DNA of 16,717 nt, taken from the NCBI GenBank assembly GCA_964423085.1, contig CAYRDB010000014.1:1-16717 (forward strand). The letters are read 5' to 3'. The position numbers were made by a program, and so were the translations under genes. This stretch comes from JAUWZS01 sp964423085 (GTDB taxonomy: Archaea > Aenigmatarchaeota > Aenigmatarchaeia > CG10238-14 > SCSR01). The stretch's first letter is position 1; each line of letters starts with the position of its first letter. This document shows positions 1 through 6,056 of the stretch, piece after piece. The notes beneath the pieces were generated by a model. That model was not told the DNA's origin. It did not search any database and saw nothing but the letters and a program-made list of their open reading frames with translations.

Positions 1-2
1 AG

Positions 3-77
3 TGCGGTCAGCGGGATTTGAACCCGCGTCACAAGCTTGGAAGGCTTGGGTCGTAGACCAGGCTGGACCATGACCGC
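3..77 (-). tRNA. tRNA-Gly, anticodon UCC
   Basis: On the minus strand this folds as a complete cloverleaf. The acceptor stem is GCGGTCA paired with TGACCGC plus discriminator A. The D-stem is GTC/GAC, the anticodon stem is CAAGC/GCTTG with loop CTTCCAA, and the T-arm is GCGGG-TTCAAAT-CCCGC. The anticodon TCC reads GGA (and probably GGG) glycine codons. There is no intron. CCA is not encoded: the next bases after the discriminator read CT. It lies 51 bases beyond the uS14 stop on the same strand and has its own TATA-like box, so it need not be cut from the ribosomal protein transcript. Confidence 0.96.
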
Positions 78-100
78 ATAGTTAGTATAATTTTATGCGT

Positions 101-112
101 AGTATATTTATC
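101..112 (-). promoter_or_regulatory. TATA-like box for tRNA-Gly
   Basis: On the minus strand an AT-rich element reading ATAAATATAC is centred about 29 bases upstream of the mature tRNA 5' end at 77. This is close to the usual archaeal TATA-to-start spacing. It lies between the uS14 stop (129) and the tRNA. The position is clear; promoter activity is inferred. Confidence 0.5.
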
Positions 113-128
113 TTTCGTTTAGAACCAG

Positions 129-296
129 TTATCTATATTTTTTGAACCCTATGTTCTTGGCGATTTCCCTTATGCATCTCCTGCAATAGTAAAGTCCGTA
201 CTTTCTCACCACTCCGTGGGTGCTCTTGCACTTTCTGCACGCCCTGCTTCCGATGCCGTATTTTTTCTTTCCTATTGTCTTGTCTCGTCCTACCAT
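129..296 (-). CDS. rps14: 30S ribosomal protein uS14 (zinc-binding type)
   Basis: This 55-residue protein begins MVGRDKTIGKKKYGIGSR and ends GFKKYR. It matches the short archaeal uS14, a small-subunit head protein. Two CxxC pairs, C20/C23 and C38/C41, form the expected zinc ribbon. The ATG at 296 is preceded by AAAGGTGTTATC, a good ribosome-binding site with GGTG five bases before the start. That site lies just after the stop of the upstream 68-aa ORF. uS14 follows uL5 in archaeal spc operons; here an extra ORF intervenes. It is the last protein gene before the tRNA, whereas uS8, uL6 and others usually follow. The assignment is secure. Confidence 0.97.
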   Translation of the reverse strand: MVGRDKTIGKKKYGIGSRACRKCKSTHGVVRKYGLYYCRRCIREIAKNIGFKKYR

Positions 297-306
297 GATA
301 ACACCT

Positions 307-513
307 TTATCCGCCAGAGCGGCCCAGTATCTCGACCAAGTTTCTGTTGCTGTCGAAATACTCGTACTCTATCATCTTCTCTATAACCCTCGAATAAGTT
401 CCTTCAAAGTTCTTTTCAAGTTCAGCCTTTCTAAGTATTATTCCGGAAAACTTTGTTGTCATCTCTGCAAGGTCGTCTGTGTTCTCTTCAATCTCTGAAT
501 ATTCCCGCTTCAA
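307..513 (-). CDS. hypothetical 68-aa acidic protein inserted between uL5 and uS14
   Basis: I do not recognise this protein. It has 68 residues and by eye is acidic (about 15 D/E against 10 K/R), which is unusual among basic r-proteins. It looks mostly helical, with a tyrosine/glutamate-rich centre (around residues 45-53) and a glycine-rich end (GRSGG). The start is a TTG whose last two bases overlap the uL5 TGA stop (TTGA). A GGAG lies 10 bases upstream inside uL5. Its TAA stop is 10 bases from the uS14 ATG and leaves room for the uS14 ribosome-binding site. Overlap at one end and tight fit at the other argue for translational coupling and a real gene. An ATG at residue 18 is an alternative start but has a weaker site. 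Archaeal uL5 and uS14 are normally adjacent. Confidence 0.7.
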   Translation of the reverse strand: MKREYSEIEENTDDLAEMTTKFSGIILRKAELEKNFEGTYSRVIEKMIEYEYFDSNRNLVEILGRSGG

Positions 514-1022
514 ACTATATCGACTCCGAAATTCTTTTTAACCCAATCCACAGATTCTTCTCTTTTTATCTTGTGGTTCAAAGGTATTTTTCTTTTTTGT
601 ATCCTTCTCTTGCTTATCCCAAATCCGGCTCTCTTTAGAGTCACAGCCACATCGAATCCGAGCATGCCTATCTCATGATTGTACTTTATTCCGGGCATCT
701 CTATGTATTCTTTCACTCCAAAACTGAAATTGCCTTCTGAATCAAACTGCGAATCTTTTATCCTGTTTTCTACTCCGCCGAATGCGAGCTTCAGAAATTC
801 TATCGCATCATTCCCTCTTAGGGTGGCCTTTACACCTATCGGTTTGTTCTTTGGAACGCCGAAAGTACTCCTTTTTTTGGACAGCGTGACCACAGGCGTC
901 TTGCCTGTCAGCATTGATATCAGCTTTTTGGACCTTTCTATTAGCTTTTCATCGTCTCCACAGCCCATGTTTATTGTGACCTTCTCTATCGCTATTTTTC
1001 TCATGGGTGATTCGTTTTCCAT
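510..1022 (-). CDS. rpl5: 50S ribosomal protein uL5
   Basis: This 170-residue protein belongs to the uL5 family, which binds 5S rRNA and contacts the small-subunit head across the central protuberance bridge. Recognisable blocks are the KVTINMGCG start, the TGKTPVVTLSKKR segment, the PIGVKATLRG motif and the C-terminal KRAGFGISKRRIQKRKIP stretch. Its length is normal for archaea. The ATG at 1022 has AGTAGGA upstream, seven bases after the eS4 stop. The reading ends with FGVDIV and a TGA that overlaps the TTG start of the 68-aa ORF. uL5 itself looks complete, so the following ORF is not a broken-off C-terminus. Confidence 0.97.
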   Translation of the reverse strand: MENESPMRKIAIEKVTINMGCGDDEKLIERSKKLISMLTGKTPVVTLSKKRSTFGVPKNKPIGVKATLRGNDAIEFLKLAFGGVENRIKDSQFDSEGNFSFGVKEYIEMPGIKYNHEIGMLGFDVAVTLKRAGFGISKRRIQKRKIPLNHKIKREESVDWVKKNFGVDIV

Positions 1023-1029
1023 AAAAATC

Positions 1030-1734
1030 CTACTCTATTGTTATCATAGGTTTGTCCTTGCCGACGACAAACACATAGTCCTTGACTACCTCTAGTTTGT
1101 CTCCCTCGATGTTACATATTATCTTGCTAGGCTCCTTGGAAGCTGTGACTATTATATCCTCTATCTTTCCGCTCAATCCAATGTTCTTACCTTTTGAAAC
1201 AAGCGCCATCGCTCCCTTGTCGAGCTTTACATATCCTATCACTTTCTGGGACGGCATCTCTATAATCACGCTGTCTCCAGTGCTGTACTTTTCTTTTCCA
1301 TCCACCAGCAGGTTCCTTCCGTCGTGCAAGTTTAGCTGAGTTTTTCCTCCAGCCACTGTCGTCTTTCCTGTTATTGTGCACATCTTCTTTTTAGATTCGC
1401 TTTCGTCTATTTTCACAAGTTCAAGTCCTCTTACGGTTGGCACAATTCTGTAGTACATTTTGAATTTTGGTATTGAGACTGTGTCCATGAGACCTGCGGA
1501 ATATTTCGGATCCTTCTTCGCTACGCAGTCCACCATCACGCCACCTGTCTTTATTATATGAGAGGCGTCTTTTTCGTTGTCAGAGACTTTTAGTATATCC
1601 CTGAGTATAACTGCCAGAGGTATTGATTCGAACATCTTATGAGCTCCAGGTGATGGCCTGATTGCCCATTTAGTTCCCTTTCTTTCCCTCTTCCAAAAGC
1701 TGGGCATCCTAAGTCTCTTCAAGTGTCTTTTCAT
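1030..1734 (-). CDS. rps4e: 30S ribosomal protein eS4
   Basis: This 234-residue protein is the archaeal/eukaryotic eS4. It starts MKRHLKRLRMPSFWKRERKG, and the segment KWAIRPSPGAHKMFESIPL is diagnostic of the family. The S4-like RNA-binding region lies around residues 40-90, followed by the beta-rich central domain and a KOW-like C-terminal end (VVKDYVFVVGKDKP). Length is typical. The ATG overlaps the stop of uL24 as ATGA, with GGTGAG five bases upstream inside uL24, so translation is coupled. Position between uL24 and uL5 is the standard archaeal order. Confidence 0.97.
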   Translation of the reverse strand: MKRHLKRLRMPSFWKRERKGTKWAIRPSPGAHKMFESIPLAVILRDILKVSDNEKDASHIIKTGGVMVDCVAKKDPKYSAGLMDTVSIPKFKMYYRIVPTVRGLELVKIDESESKKKMCTITGKTTVAGGKTQLNLHDGRNLLVDGKEKYSTGDSVIIEMPSQKVIGYVKLDKGAMALVSKGKNIGLSGKIEDIIVTASKEPSKIICNIEGDKLEVVKDYVFVVGKDKPMITIE

Positions 1735-2120
1735 TTTTTCTCACCGGATTTCTTGACGGCTTTAATTTTTAGCGATTCCACCCTTTTTTTGTCTTGTGTG
1801 TTGAGCTTTGTTATTTCCAGCTTGGATGGATGCAAAGGAGCCTGCCTTTCAGTTCCGTCGGTCCTTTTTACCATTACATTCTGTACATAAACTCTATATT
1901 TTTTCCTGTCAACTCTTGAAACCTCTCCGCTCTTCTTTTTGAACTTTCCTCTCATTATTGTGACCTGGTCGCCCTTCTTCACAGGCGCGCTCCTTTTTCC
2001 ATATTCCTTTCTCAACTCTTTGGACAAATGTGATGACATTATTTTCCTTCTTATATGCAGAGGCGCCTTCCTAAGGAAGTTCCTCTGTTTCTTCGGTTTT
2101 TTAGAAATTGGCCTCTTCAT
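1731..2120 (-). CDS. rpl24: 50S ribosomal protein uL24
   Basis: This 129-residue protein is archaeal uL24, an assembly-initiating large-subunit protein near the exit tunnel. The basic N-terminus (residues 1-45, with KQRNFLRKAPLHIRRK) precedes a KOW motif starting around VKKGDQVTIMRGKFKKKSGEV. Conserved HPSKLEITKL follows. The C-terminus is lysine-rich and runs into the eS4 start. Translation starts at the ATG at 2120, preceded by GAGGTTTTTTT, nine bases after the uL14 stop. No truncation or unusual insert is seen. Confidence 0.97.
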   Translation of the reverse strand: MKRPISKKPKKQRNFLRKAPLHIRRKIMSSHLSKELRKEYGKRSAPVKKGDQVTIMRGKFKKKSGEVSRVDRKKYRVYVQNVMVKRTDGTERQAPLHPSKLEITKLNTQDKKRVESLKIKAVKKSGEKK

Positions 2121-2129
2121 AAAAAAACC

Positions 2130-2528
2130 TCAAATCACCATGCTCGATATTTTTCCTATCGAGCTGAACCTCTCAACAGCTTCCTTGGCGACAGGCCCTT
2201 TTATTTGCGTGCCTATTGTCTCGCCCTTTTCGTTCACAAGAACTGCTGCATTGTCTTCAAAGCAAACGCGCAAACCGTTCGCCCTTCTGTACTCTGCTTT
2301 TTGCCTTACAATTACAGCATCGACCATCTGGTGCCTCATTTTTACAACACCGTCCTTGACCGCGCATTTTACCTGATCGGCAACTCCGCCTTTAGGCTTC
2401 CTCCTCTTGACTCCTTTATACCCTTTTATTGTTATAATTTCCAGCGTCTTTGCTCCGGTGTTGTCTGCGCATACTAGTCTGCTGCCTGTGCACAGACCCC
2501 TGCTGACACTCGCTTTTATCGCTTTCAT
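2130..2528 (-). CDS. rpl14: 50S ribosomal protein uL14
   Basis: This 132-residue protein is uL14, which lies at the subunit interface near the factor-binding region. Conserved stretches include RGLCTGSRLVCADNTGAK, the KGGVADQVKCAVKDG block, VNEKGETIGTQIKGPVAKE near the end, and the C-terminal FSSIGKISSMVI. I place the start at the ATG at 2528, not the TTG one codon upstream, because AAAGTGATTTG places the GTGA site four bases before the ATG. That site contains the TGA stop of uS17. Order uS17-uL14-uL24 is standard. Confidence 0.97.
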   Translation of the reverse strand: MKAIKASVSRGLCTGSRLVCADNTGAKTLEIITIKGYKGVKRRKPKGGVADQVKCAVKDGVVKMRHQMVDAVIVRQKAEYRRANGLRVCFEDNAAVLVNEKGETIGTQIKGPVAKEAVERFSSIGKISSMVI

Positions 2529-2532
2529 CAAA

Positions 2533-2874
2533 TCACTTTAACACTTCTATAACAACGAAGCTTTTTGTCTTGCTAAGCGGCCTGCATTCTGCGATTCTTA
2601 CAGTGTCGCCTTTCTCGACCTTTATGCAGTCGGGCTTGTATGCAACCATCCTGCTCTTTCTCCTTTCATACCTCTCATATTTTGTGATAAATTTGTAATG
2701 ATCCTTCTCTATTATCGCAGTTCTCTGCGCCTTGACCGAAACTACCTTTCCGTCTACCACGCTTCCCCTTACAGGCAGGCTTCCGTGCCACGGGCAGTTC
2801 TGGTCTTCGCACGACTGCTCTGGGGCATTCGCCTTGATTCCTATGTTTCTGGCTTTTGCAGACATTTTCACCAT
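2533..2874 (-). CDS. rps17: 30S ribosomal protein uS17
   Basis: This 113-residue protein is archaeal uS17, a primary 16S rRNA binder. The N-terminal block KARNIGIKANAPEQSCEDQ and the cysteine-containing CPWHGSLPVRG are the archaeal/eukaryotic-type signature. The OB-fold core follows with VSVKAQRTAIIEKDHYKF and GDTVRIAECRPLSKTKSFVV. The ATG at 2874 overlaps the end of rnp1 by seven bases. A second ATG at 2865 (MSAKARN) has GGTGA two bases before it and is a real alternative giving 110 residues. The sequence does not settle the choice. The stop TGA is part of the GTGA site for uL14. Confidence 0.96.
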   Translation of the reverse strand: MVKMSAKARNIGIKANAPEQSCEDQNCPWHGSLPVRGSVVDGKVVSVKAQRTAIIEKDHYKFITKYERYERRKSRMVAYKPDCIKVEKGDTVRIAECRPLSKTKSFVVIEVLK

Positions 2875-3164
2875 TTCTCTAATTTCTTTTTTATCCTATC
2901 TTCTGGCCTGCCAATCAGCAGCTTGCCATCAACTTCAACTTTAACACCATTTGGTATAGTAAATATAAATATGCTATTAAGCTTTGCTATTGACTTCTCT
3001 TTCGCTTTTTCGCCCCTTTTCGCGCTTTCTATCTTGAGCATTTTGTAGCTCTCGTCTACGACCTTGCCGGACAGGCGCTTTATCGTTGGGTCCTTGCTGC
3101 CGGCCAGCTTTACCTTGAGCCCGATGAGTTCGTGTCTTACAAGGTTTGCCGGCGTGATTGTCAT
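2868..3164 (-). CDS. rnp1: RNase P protein component 1 (Rpp29/Pop4 family)
   Basis: This 98-residue protein is the archaeal homologue of human Rpp29, a protein subunit of RNase P, which removes 5' leaders from pre-tRNA. The opening TPANLVRHELIGLKVKLAGS and the Sm-like beta-barrel segments LSGKVVDESYKMLKIES and SIFIFTIPNGVKVEVDGKLL are typical, ending in the basic IGRPEDRIKKKLEK tail. The location between aIF1 and uS17 is the classical archaeal position. It is the only gene in the operon with a noticeable upstream gap (41 bases) and lacks a clear ribosome-binding site (AAATTAAGACT). A TATA-like box about 28 bases upstream suggests possible leaderless expression in addition to operon read-through. 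Confidence 0.95.
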   Translation of the reverse strand: MTITPANLVRHELIGLKVKLAGSKDPTIKRLSGKVVDESYKMLKIESAKRGEKAKEKSIAKLNSIFIFTIPNGVKVEVDGKLLIGRPEDRIKKKLEKW

Positions 3165-3187
3165 AGTCTTAATTTTGAAGAGAAACG

Positions 3188-3198
3188 CTATTAAAAGT
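3188..3198 (-). promoter_or_regulatory. putative internal promoter (TATA box) for rnp1
   Basis: In the only sizeable gap of the operon, between the aIF1 stop and the rnp1 start, the minus strand reads CTTTTAATAG. It is centred about 28 bases before the rnp1 ATG. The spacing would place transcription start at or very near the ATG, consistent with a leaderless mRNA and with the poor ribosome-binding site. Activity is inferred. Confidence 0.4.
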
Positions 3199-3205
3199 TT
3201 ACTTT

Positions 3206-3505
3206 CTACACAATCTCAATCTTGCTGCTGTCGTAGCCGAAACTCACAAGCGCCTTTTCCATATTGGATCTGTGGTCACCCATCAGTTCTATGCGTCCGT
3301 CTTTGAATGTACCACCGCACGCGAACTTGGCTTTTAGTTTTTTAGAAAGTTCCTTTCCGGAGTCAGCCACGCCGTCTACTATTGTTATGGCCTTTCCCCA
3401 TTTTCTCTTCTCTATAAAGACAGTTATCTTCTGCTCCTCTCTTTCCCTGACACCGCAGGTACAAAGCTCTTTCGGCAGTCCGCATGTGGGGCAGATTTCA
3501 GGCAT
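3206..3505 (-). CDS. eif1: translation initiation factor aIF1 (SUI1 family)
   Basis: This 99-residue protein is aIF1, which binds the 30S P-site region and monitors start-codon selection. The N-terminal zinc ribbon is CPTCGLPKELCTCG (C5, C8, C15, C17). The SUI1 domain follows, with KRKWGKAITIVDG, LKAKFACGGTFKDGRIELMGDH and the C-terminal FGYDSSKIEIV. The ATG at 3505 overlaps the end of uL29 by eight bases in another frame. A GAGGT lies upstream at a longish distance. Archaeal S10/spc clusters commonly carry this gene between uL29 and rnp1. Confidence 0.96.
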   Translation of the reverse strand: MPEICPTCGLPKELCTCGVREREEQKITVFIEKRKWGKAITIVDGVADSGKELSKKLKAKFACGGTFKDGRIELMGDHRSNMEKALVSFGYDSSKIEIV

Positions 3506-3731
3506 TTTTTGTTTTGACCTCTTTTGGAGTTTTATTTTCAGAACGTTCGCTCTCTCTCTTTACTGTCAGAATCCTGGCTATCAATTTCCTCATGTTCCCT
3601 ATCTTTCCAGGGTTCTTCACAGCCCTTCCCATTTTGACGTGTCCAAGCTCCTTGCTCATTTCAAGCCGCGTCTCAGAAAGCTTCTTGTCCATGTCAGCGG
3701 GCTTCATCTTGCGTATTTCGTTGGTTTTCAC
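3498..3731 (-). CDS. rpl29: 50S ribosomal protein uL29
   Basis: This 77-residue protein is uL29, a two-helix protein near the tunnel exit. Typical features are EIRKMKPADMDKKLSE, TRLEMSKELGHVKMGRAVKNPGKIGN and the RKLIARILTVKRE helix. The C-terminus is slightly extended (SENKTPKEVKTKNA). It starts with GTG at 3731. That GTG is formed by the last bases of uS3: the uS3 AAG TGA end supplies the GTG, giving a GTGA overlap. The 3' end overlaps aIF1. Confidence 0.94.
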   Translation of the reverse strand: MKTNEIRKMKPADMDKKLSETRLEMSKELGHVKMGRAVKNPGKIGNMRKLIARILTVKRESERSENKTPKEVKTKNA

Positions 3732-4384
3732 TTTGTCTCTACCGTTTCAATTTGTTTTTCAGAATTTTCGTCAGCAACTTCTTCCTGTTTTTCTATTCCC
3801 TTTTCTAATATAAATTCTTTTGGAGATTCGAGCATAATCTTCACTTGTATTCCTGCTATTCCAGGCTTTAGCATTGCCTGCGAGTATCCTTTGTCTACCA
3901 AATCCTCAGCATATCCCCCGGAGTGAGCTATGAATCCTTCCTTGAATTTTTGGAACCTGGACCTCTCGACTCCGGCGACCTTTCCCGCTATCCTGATTTG
4001 TATGCCTATAGCGCCGGCTTCCATCACTTTCTGCATGTAAAAACTGCACACCCTCTTGTAGTTTATCCCCTTCTCCAACGACTTTGCTATTCTGGTGGAA
4101 ACTATTTTCGCGTCCAGGAAAGGATTGTCAACCTCCCTGACATCGACAAGCGGATTCTCGAATCCGAATTTCACTTTTATCTCTTCTGTGATTTCGGTAA
4201 TCATTCTTCCAGAGCGTCCTATCACCAATCCAGGCTTGTTCGCATAAACAACAATTCTCGTTCCTATCGGAGTCCTCTGTATCTCTGCATGGCTGTACTC
4301 TGCCCTGCTGAATCGCTTGCTCAGGAAGCTCTCTATCTCAGACTCTTTTATTCCTTCTTTCACGAACGTCTTGTCTATCGACAT
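3728..4384 (-). CDS. rps3: 30S ribosomal protein uS3
   Basis: This 218-residue protein is uS3, which lines the mRNA entry channel. The N-terminal type II KH domain contains the GXXG loop as G56-R-S-G59 in KPGLVIGRSGRMITEI. The C-terminal domain has AIGIQIRIAGKVAGVERSRF and the GYSQAMLKPGIAGIQVKIML strand. A glutamate-rich tail (about residues 195-218) extends past the fold, as in some archaeal uS3. The ATG at 4384 follows AGAGGTAAATGAG, six bases beyond the uL22 stop. Its AAG TGA end overlaps the GTG start of uL29. Confidence 0.97.
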   Translation of the reverse strand: MSIDKTFVKEGIKESEIESFLSKRFSRAEYSHAEIQRTPIGTRIVVYANKPGLVIGRSGRMITEITEEIKVKFGFENPLVDVREVDNPFLDAKIVSTRIAKSLEKGINYKRVCSFYMQKVMEAGAIGIQIRIAGKVAGVERSRFQKFKEGFIAHSGGYAEDLVDKGYSQAMLKPGIAGIQVKIMLESPKEFILEKGIEKQEEVADENSEKQIETVETK

Positions 4385-4389
4385 CTCAT

Positions 4390-4758
4390 TTACCTCTCTT
4401 CCAGTATTATCTCGAGGTGCGTCATCTTGGCGACTTCACCTCTTCTTGATGCCTTTGACCTGGGTCTCACGAATGTGTGGCCTTTGTCTGCTTTTGCAGA
4501 CACTATGAAAAGCCTCTTTTCGTCCATCATCTTCACTTTAGCGTTAGCCTCCGCGTTGACCAAAAGCTCCAATATTTTCTTCGCTGTCTTTGTGTAGTAC
4601 TTGCCGTCCATGTCTCTGGTCTTTGCTATCATCCCCTCTATCAGCGCTTTAGATTTAGACAGCCTTGTGTTCCTTATTTTCTTGCAGAGTATCGTCGAAC
4701 TTTTCATTGATACTCTTGCGTCCTTTGCGCTGGATGATGCTCTTTTATTTTCTGCCAT
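4390..4758 (-). CDS. rpl22: 50S ribosomal protein uL22, shortened form
   Basis: This 122-residue protein is uL22, whose hairpin reaches into the exit tunnel. Recognisable parts are RVSMKSSTILCKKIRNTRLS, KSKALIEGMIAK, TKTAKKILELLVNAEANAK and the conserved C-terminal KGHTFVRPRSKASRRGEVAKMTHLEIILEE. Archaeal uL22 proteins are usually about 150 residues. The missing part is the lineage-typical segment after the IAK helix (normally a basic HxRGxGHRRG-like stretch), replaced here by the short TRDMDGKYY. The reading frame is intact on both sides, so this is a compact form rather than a frameshift. The ATG at 4758 lies just after the uS19 TGA in AAAGTGATGAATA. Confidence 0.94.
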   Translation of the reverse strand: MAENKRASSSAKDARVSMKSSTILCKKIRNTRLSKSKALIEGMIAKTRDMDGKYYTKTAKKILELLVNAEANAKVKMMDEKRLFIVSAKADKGHTFVRPRSKASRRGEVAKMTHLEIILEER

Positions 4759-4764
4759 TATTCA

Positions 4765-5148
4765 TCACTTTATCGACACGTGCTTGCTGCTCCTGCTCGC
4801 CCCTATACCAGGCGAGGAGTGCTTAATGCGCGCCCTTGTCATTGCGAACTCGCCTAGCCTGTGGCCGAGCTTGTCCGTTGTTATCTCTATCTTCACCCAT
4901 TCCTTTCCGTTGTAGATACCGAGGCTCGCGCCCAGCATCTGAGGTATAATTACCATGTTTCTTTCGTGGGTCTTGTGGAACTTTTCTGGGTTCTTCTTTA
5001 TGTTCTTCAGCAGTATCTTCTGCGATTCTGTGAATCCTCTTTTTATAGCTCTCCTTTCTCTGGATGTTATGAGAGCGCAGAAATCGCTCAAACTCATCCC
5101 TTTAAGCTGCTCGTCTTCCAATCCCCTGAATGTAACTTTTTTTGCCAT
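4765..5148 (-). CDS. rps19: 30S ribosomal protein uS19
   Basis: This 127-residue protein is archaeal uS19, on the small-subunit head. Its signature is the HKTHERNMVIIPQMLGASLG segment followed by IYNGKEWVKIEITTDKLGHRLGEF and the basic end with RARIKHSSPGIGASRSSK. The archaeal N-terminal extension (residues 1-50, with SDFCALITSRERRAIKRG) is present. The ATG at 5148 is four bases after GTGA in AAAGTGATTAG; the TGA of that site is the uL2 stop. The gene ends AAG TGA, forming the site for uL22. Confidence 0.97.
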   Translation of the reverse strand: MAKKVTFRGLEDEQLKGMSLSDFCALITSRERRAIKRGFTESQKILLKNIKKNPEKFHKTHERNMVIIPQMLGASLGIYNGKEWVKIEITTDKLGHRLGEFAMTRARIKHSSPGIGASRSSKHVSIK

Positions 5149-5152
5149 CTAA

Positions 5153-5872
5153 TCACTTTTGACTTCCTTTCTTTCTACCCATTCTCCTTGCGGATATGCT
5201 TCCAACCTTTGCTCCCGGAGGCGCATTCCTGCTTACAGTTCCAGACGGCCTAGGCGCCTTGCGCTTTCCACCGTACGGGTGATCCACAGGCGACATTGCT
5301 ACTCCGGAAACTCTCGGATACAGCTTTCCGCGCGCTCTCTTTGCGAAATAATGGTGGCTCGCCTTCACCCACGGTTTCTCTTGCTTTCCAGATCCCGCTG
5401 GGAATCCTATCGTAGCCCTGCAGTTGGGTTTTATCAATTTCGTCTTTCCTGATGAAAAATGCAATGTGACGCGTTCTTCCGATTTGTTTGACACTGTGGC
5501 GAAACTGCCAGCGCACCTGCAAGCTTTTGGCCCCGAGTTTGGCGTGAGCTCTATTGCGCATACTCTGGCTCCAAGCGGTATGTCTTTGAGTTCTAGCACG
5601 TTTCCTAGTTTGGGCTCCCCGCCATAGCTTATTTCCTGACCTACAACAAGCCCTTCTGGAGCTATCTGGTATATCTCCTTTTTGTCTGGCAAAACTACCA
5701 ACGCAACCGGCGCGCTCTTAGACGGGTCGTTCATTATATCTTTCACAACACCACTCTTTCCATTCATATCAACGGCTTTTGGATATGATACTTTTCCAAG
5801 ATACCTGTGCCTCTGAGAGCGGTACTGCGAACCTCCCCTTCCTCGGGCCCTAACTATAATCCTTTTTCCCAT
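5153..5872 (-). CDS. rpl2: 50S ribosomal protein uL2
   Basis: This 239-residue protein is uL2, essential for peptidyl-transferase centre organisation. The N-terminus has RGRGGSQYRSQRHRYLGK. The OB-fold and SH3-like domains follow with GAEP-like GLVVGQEISYGG, IPLGARVCAIELTPNSG and KLIKPNCRATIGFPAGSG. The conserved C-terminal SGVAMSPVDHPYGG-KRKAPRP region includes the histidine equivalent to the bacterial peptidyl-transferase-proximal His in DHP. The ATG at 5872 directly abuts the TAG stop of the 59-aa ORF (TAGATG). There is no classical SD, only GGCGAT, so coupling to the ORF is likely. Length is typical. Confidence 0.97.
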   Translation of the reverse strand: MGKRIIVRARGRGGSQYRSQRHRYLGKVSYPKAVDMNGKSGVVKDIMNDPSKSAPVALVVLPDKKEIYQIAPEGLVVGQEISYGGEPKLGNVLELKDIPLGARVCAIELTPNSGPKACRCAGSFATVSNKSEERVTLHFSSGKTKLIKPNCRATIGFPAGSGKQEKPWVKASHHYFAKRARGKLYPRVSGVAMSPVDHPYGGKRKAPRPSGTVSRNAPPGAKVGSISARRMGRKKGSQK

Positions 5873-6052
5873 CTAATCGCCAATTCCATAAATTTGTCTA
5901 GTTTTTCTTCTCACAAGTTCTGAATAAAGTTTAATCGGTTGTGAGGACTTTCCTAATATGCATTCTATCGCTGTGCCTACAAGACCGTCGTTTGAACCGC
6001 CTTTGTATGCGTCTCCCGCAAGTGCATATTTCATTATCTTAACAACCTTCAT
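5873..6052 (-). CDS. hypothetical 59-aa basic protein inserted between uL23 and uL2
   Basis: I do not recognise this protein. From the ATG at 6052 it reads MKVVKIMKYALAGDAYKGG and ends RRKTRQIYGIGD, 59 residues. By eye it is basic (about 10 K/R against 5 D/E), with a glycine/asparagine-rich turn (GGSNDG, about residues 18-23) and a short hydrophobic helix-like stretch (LVGTAIECIL). The start fits the local rule: the uL23 stop TGA lies in GGTGTGATAGC, with GTGA four bases before the ATG. The stop TAG abuts the uL2 ATG. Longer readings start inside uL23 and have no advantage. uL23 and uL2 are normally adjacent in archaea. A small ribosome-associated protein is possible but unproven. Confidence 0.7.
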   Translation of the reverse strand: MKVVKIMKYALAGDAYKGGSNDGLVGTAIECILGKSSQPIKLYSELVRRKTRQIYGIGD

Positions 6053-6056
6053 GCTA

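Noticed and set aside
1939..2477. Plus-strand ORFs opposite uL14 and uL24 (1939-2376 and 2055-2477)
   Set aside because: They overlap each other in different frames and are antisense to well-conserved genes, with no SD or promoter.
3264..4597. Two long plus-strand ORFs (3264-3926, 220 aa; 3923-4597, 224 aa), antisense to aIF1, uL29, uS3 and uL22
   Set aside because: They lie opposite clearly identified ribosomal genes and have Phe/Ser/Leu-rich composition typical of the complement of Lys/Glu-rich codons, with no recognisable domain. They are best explained as antisense shadows.
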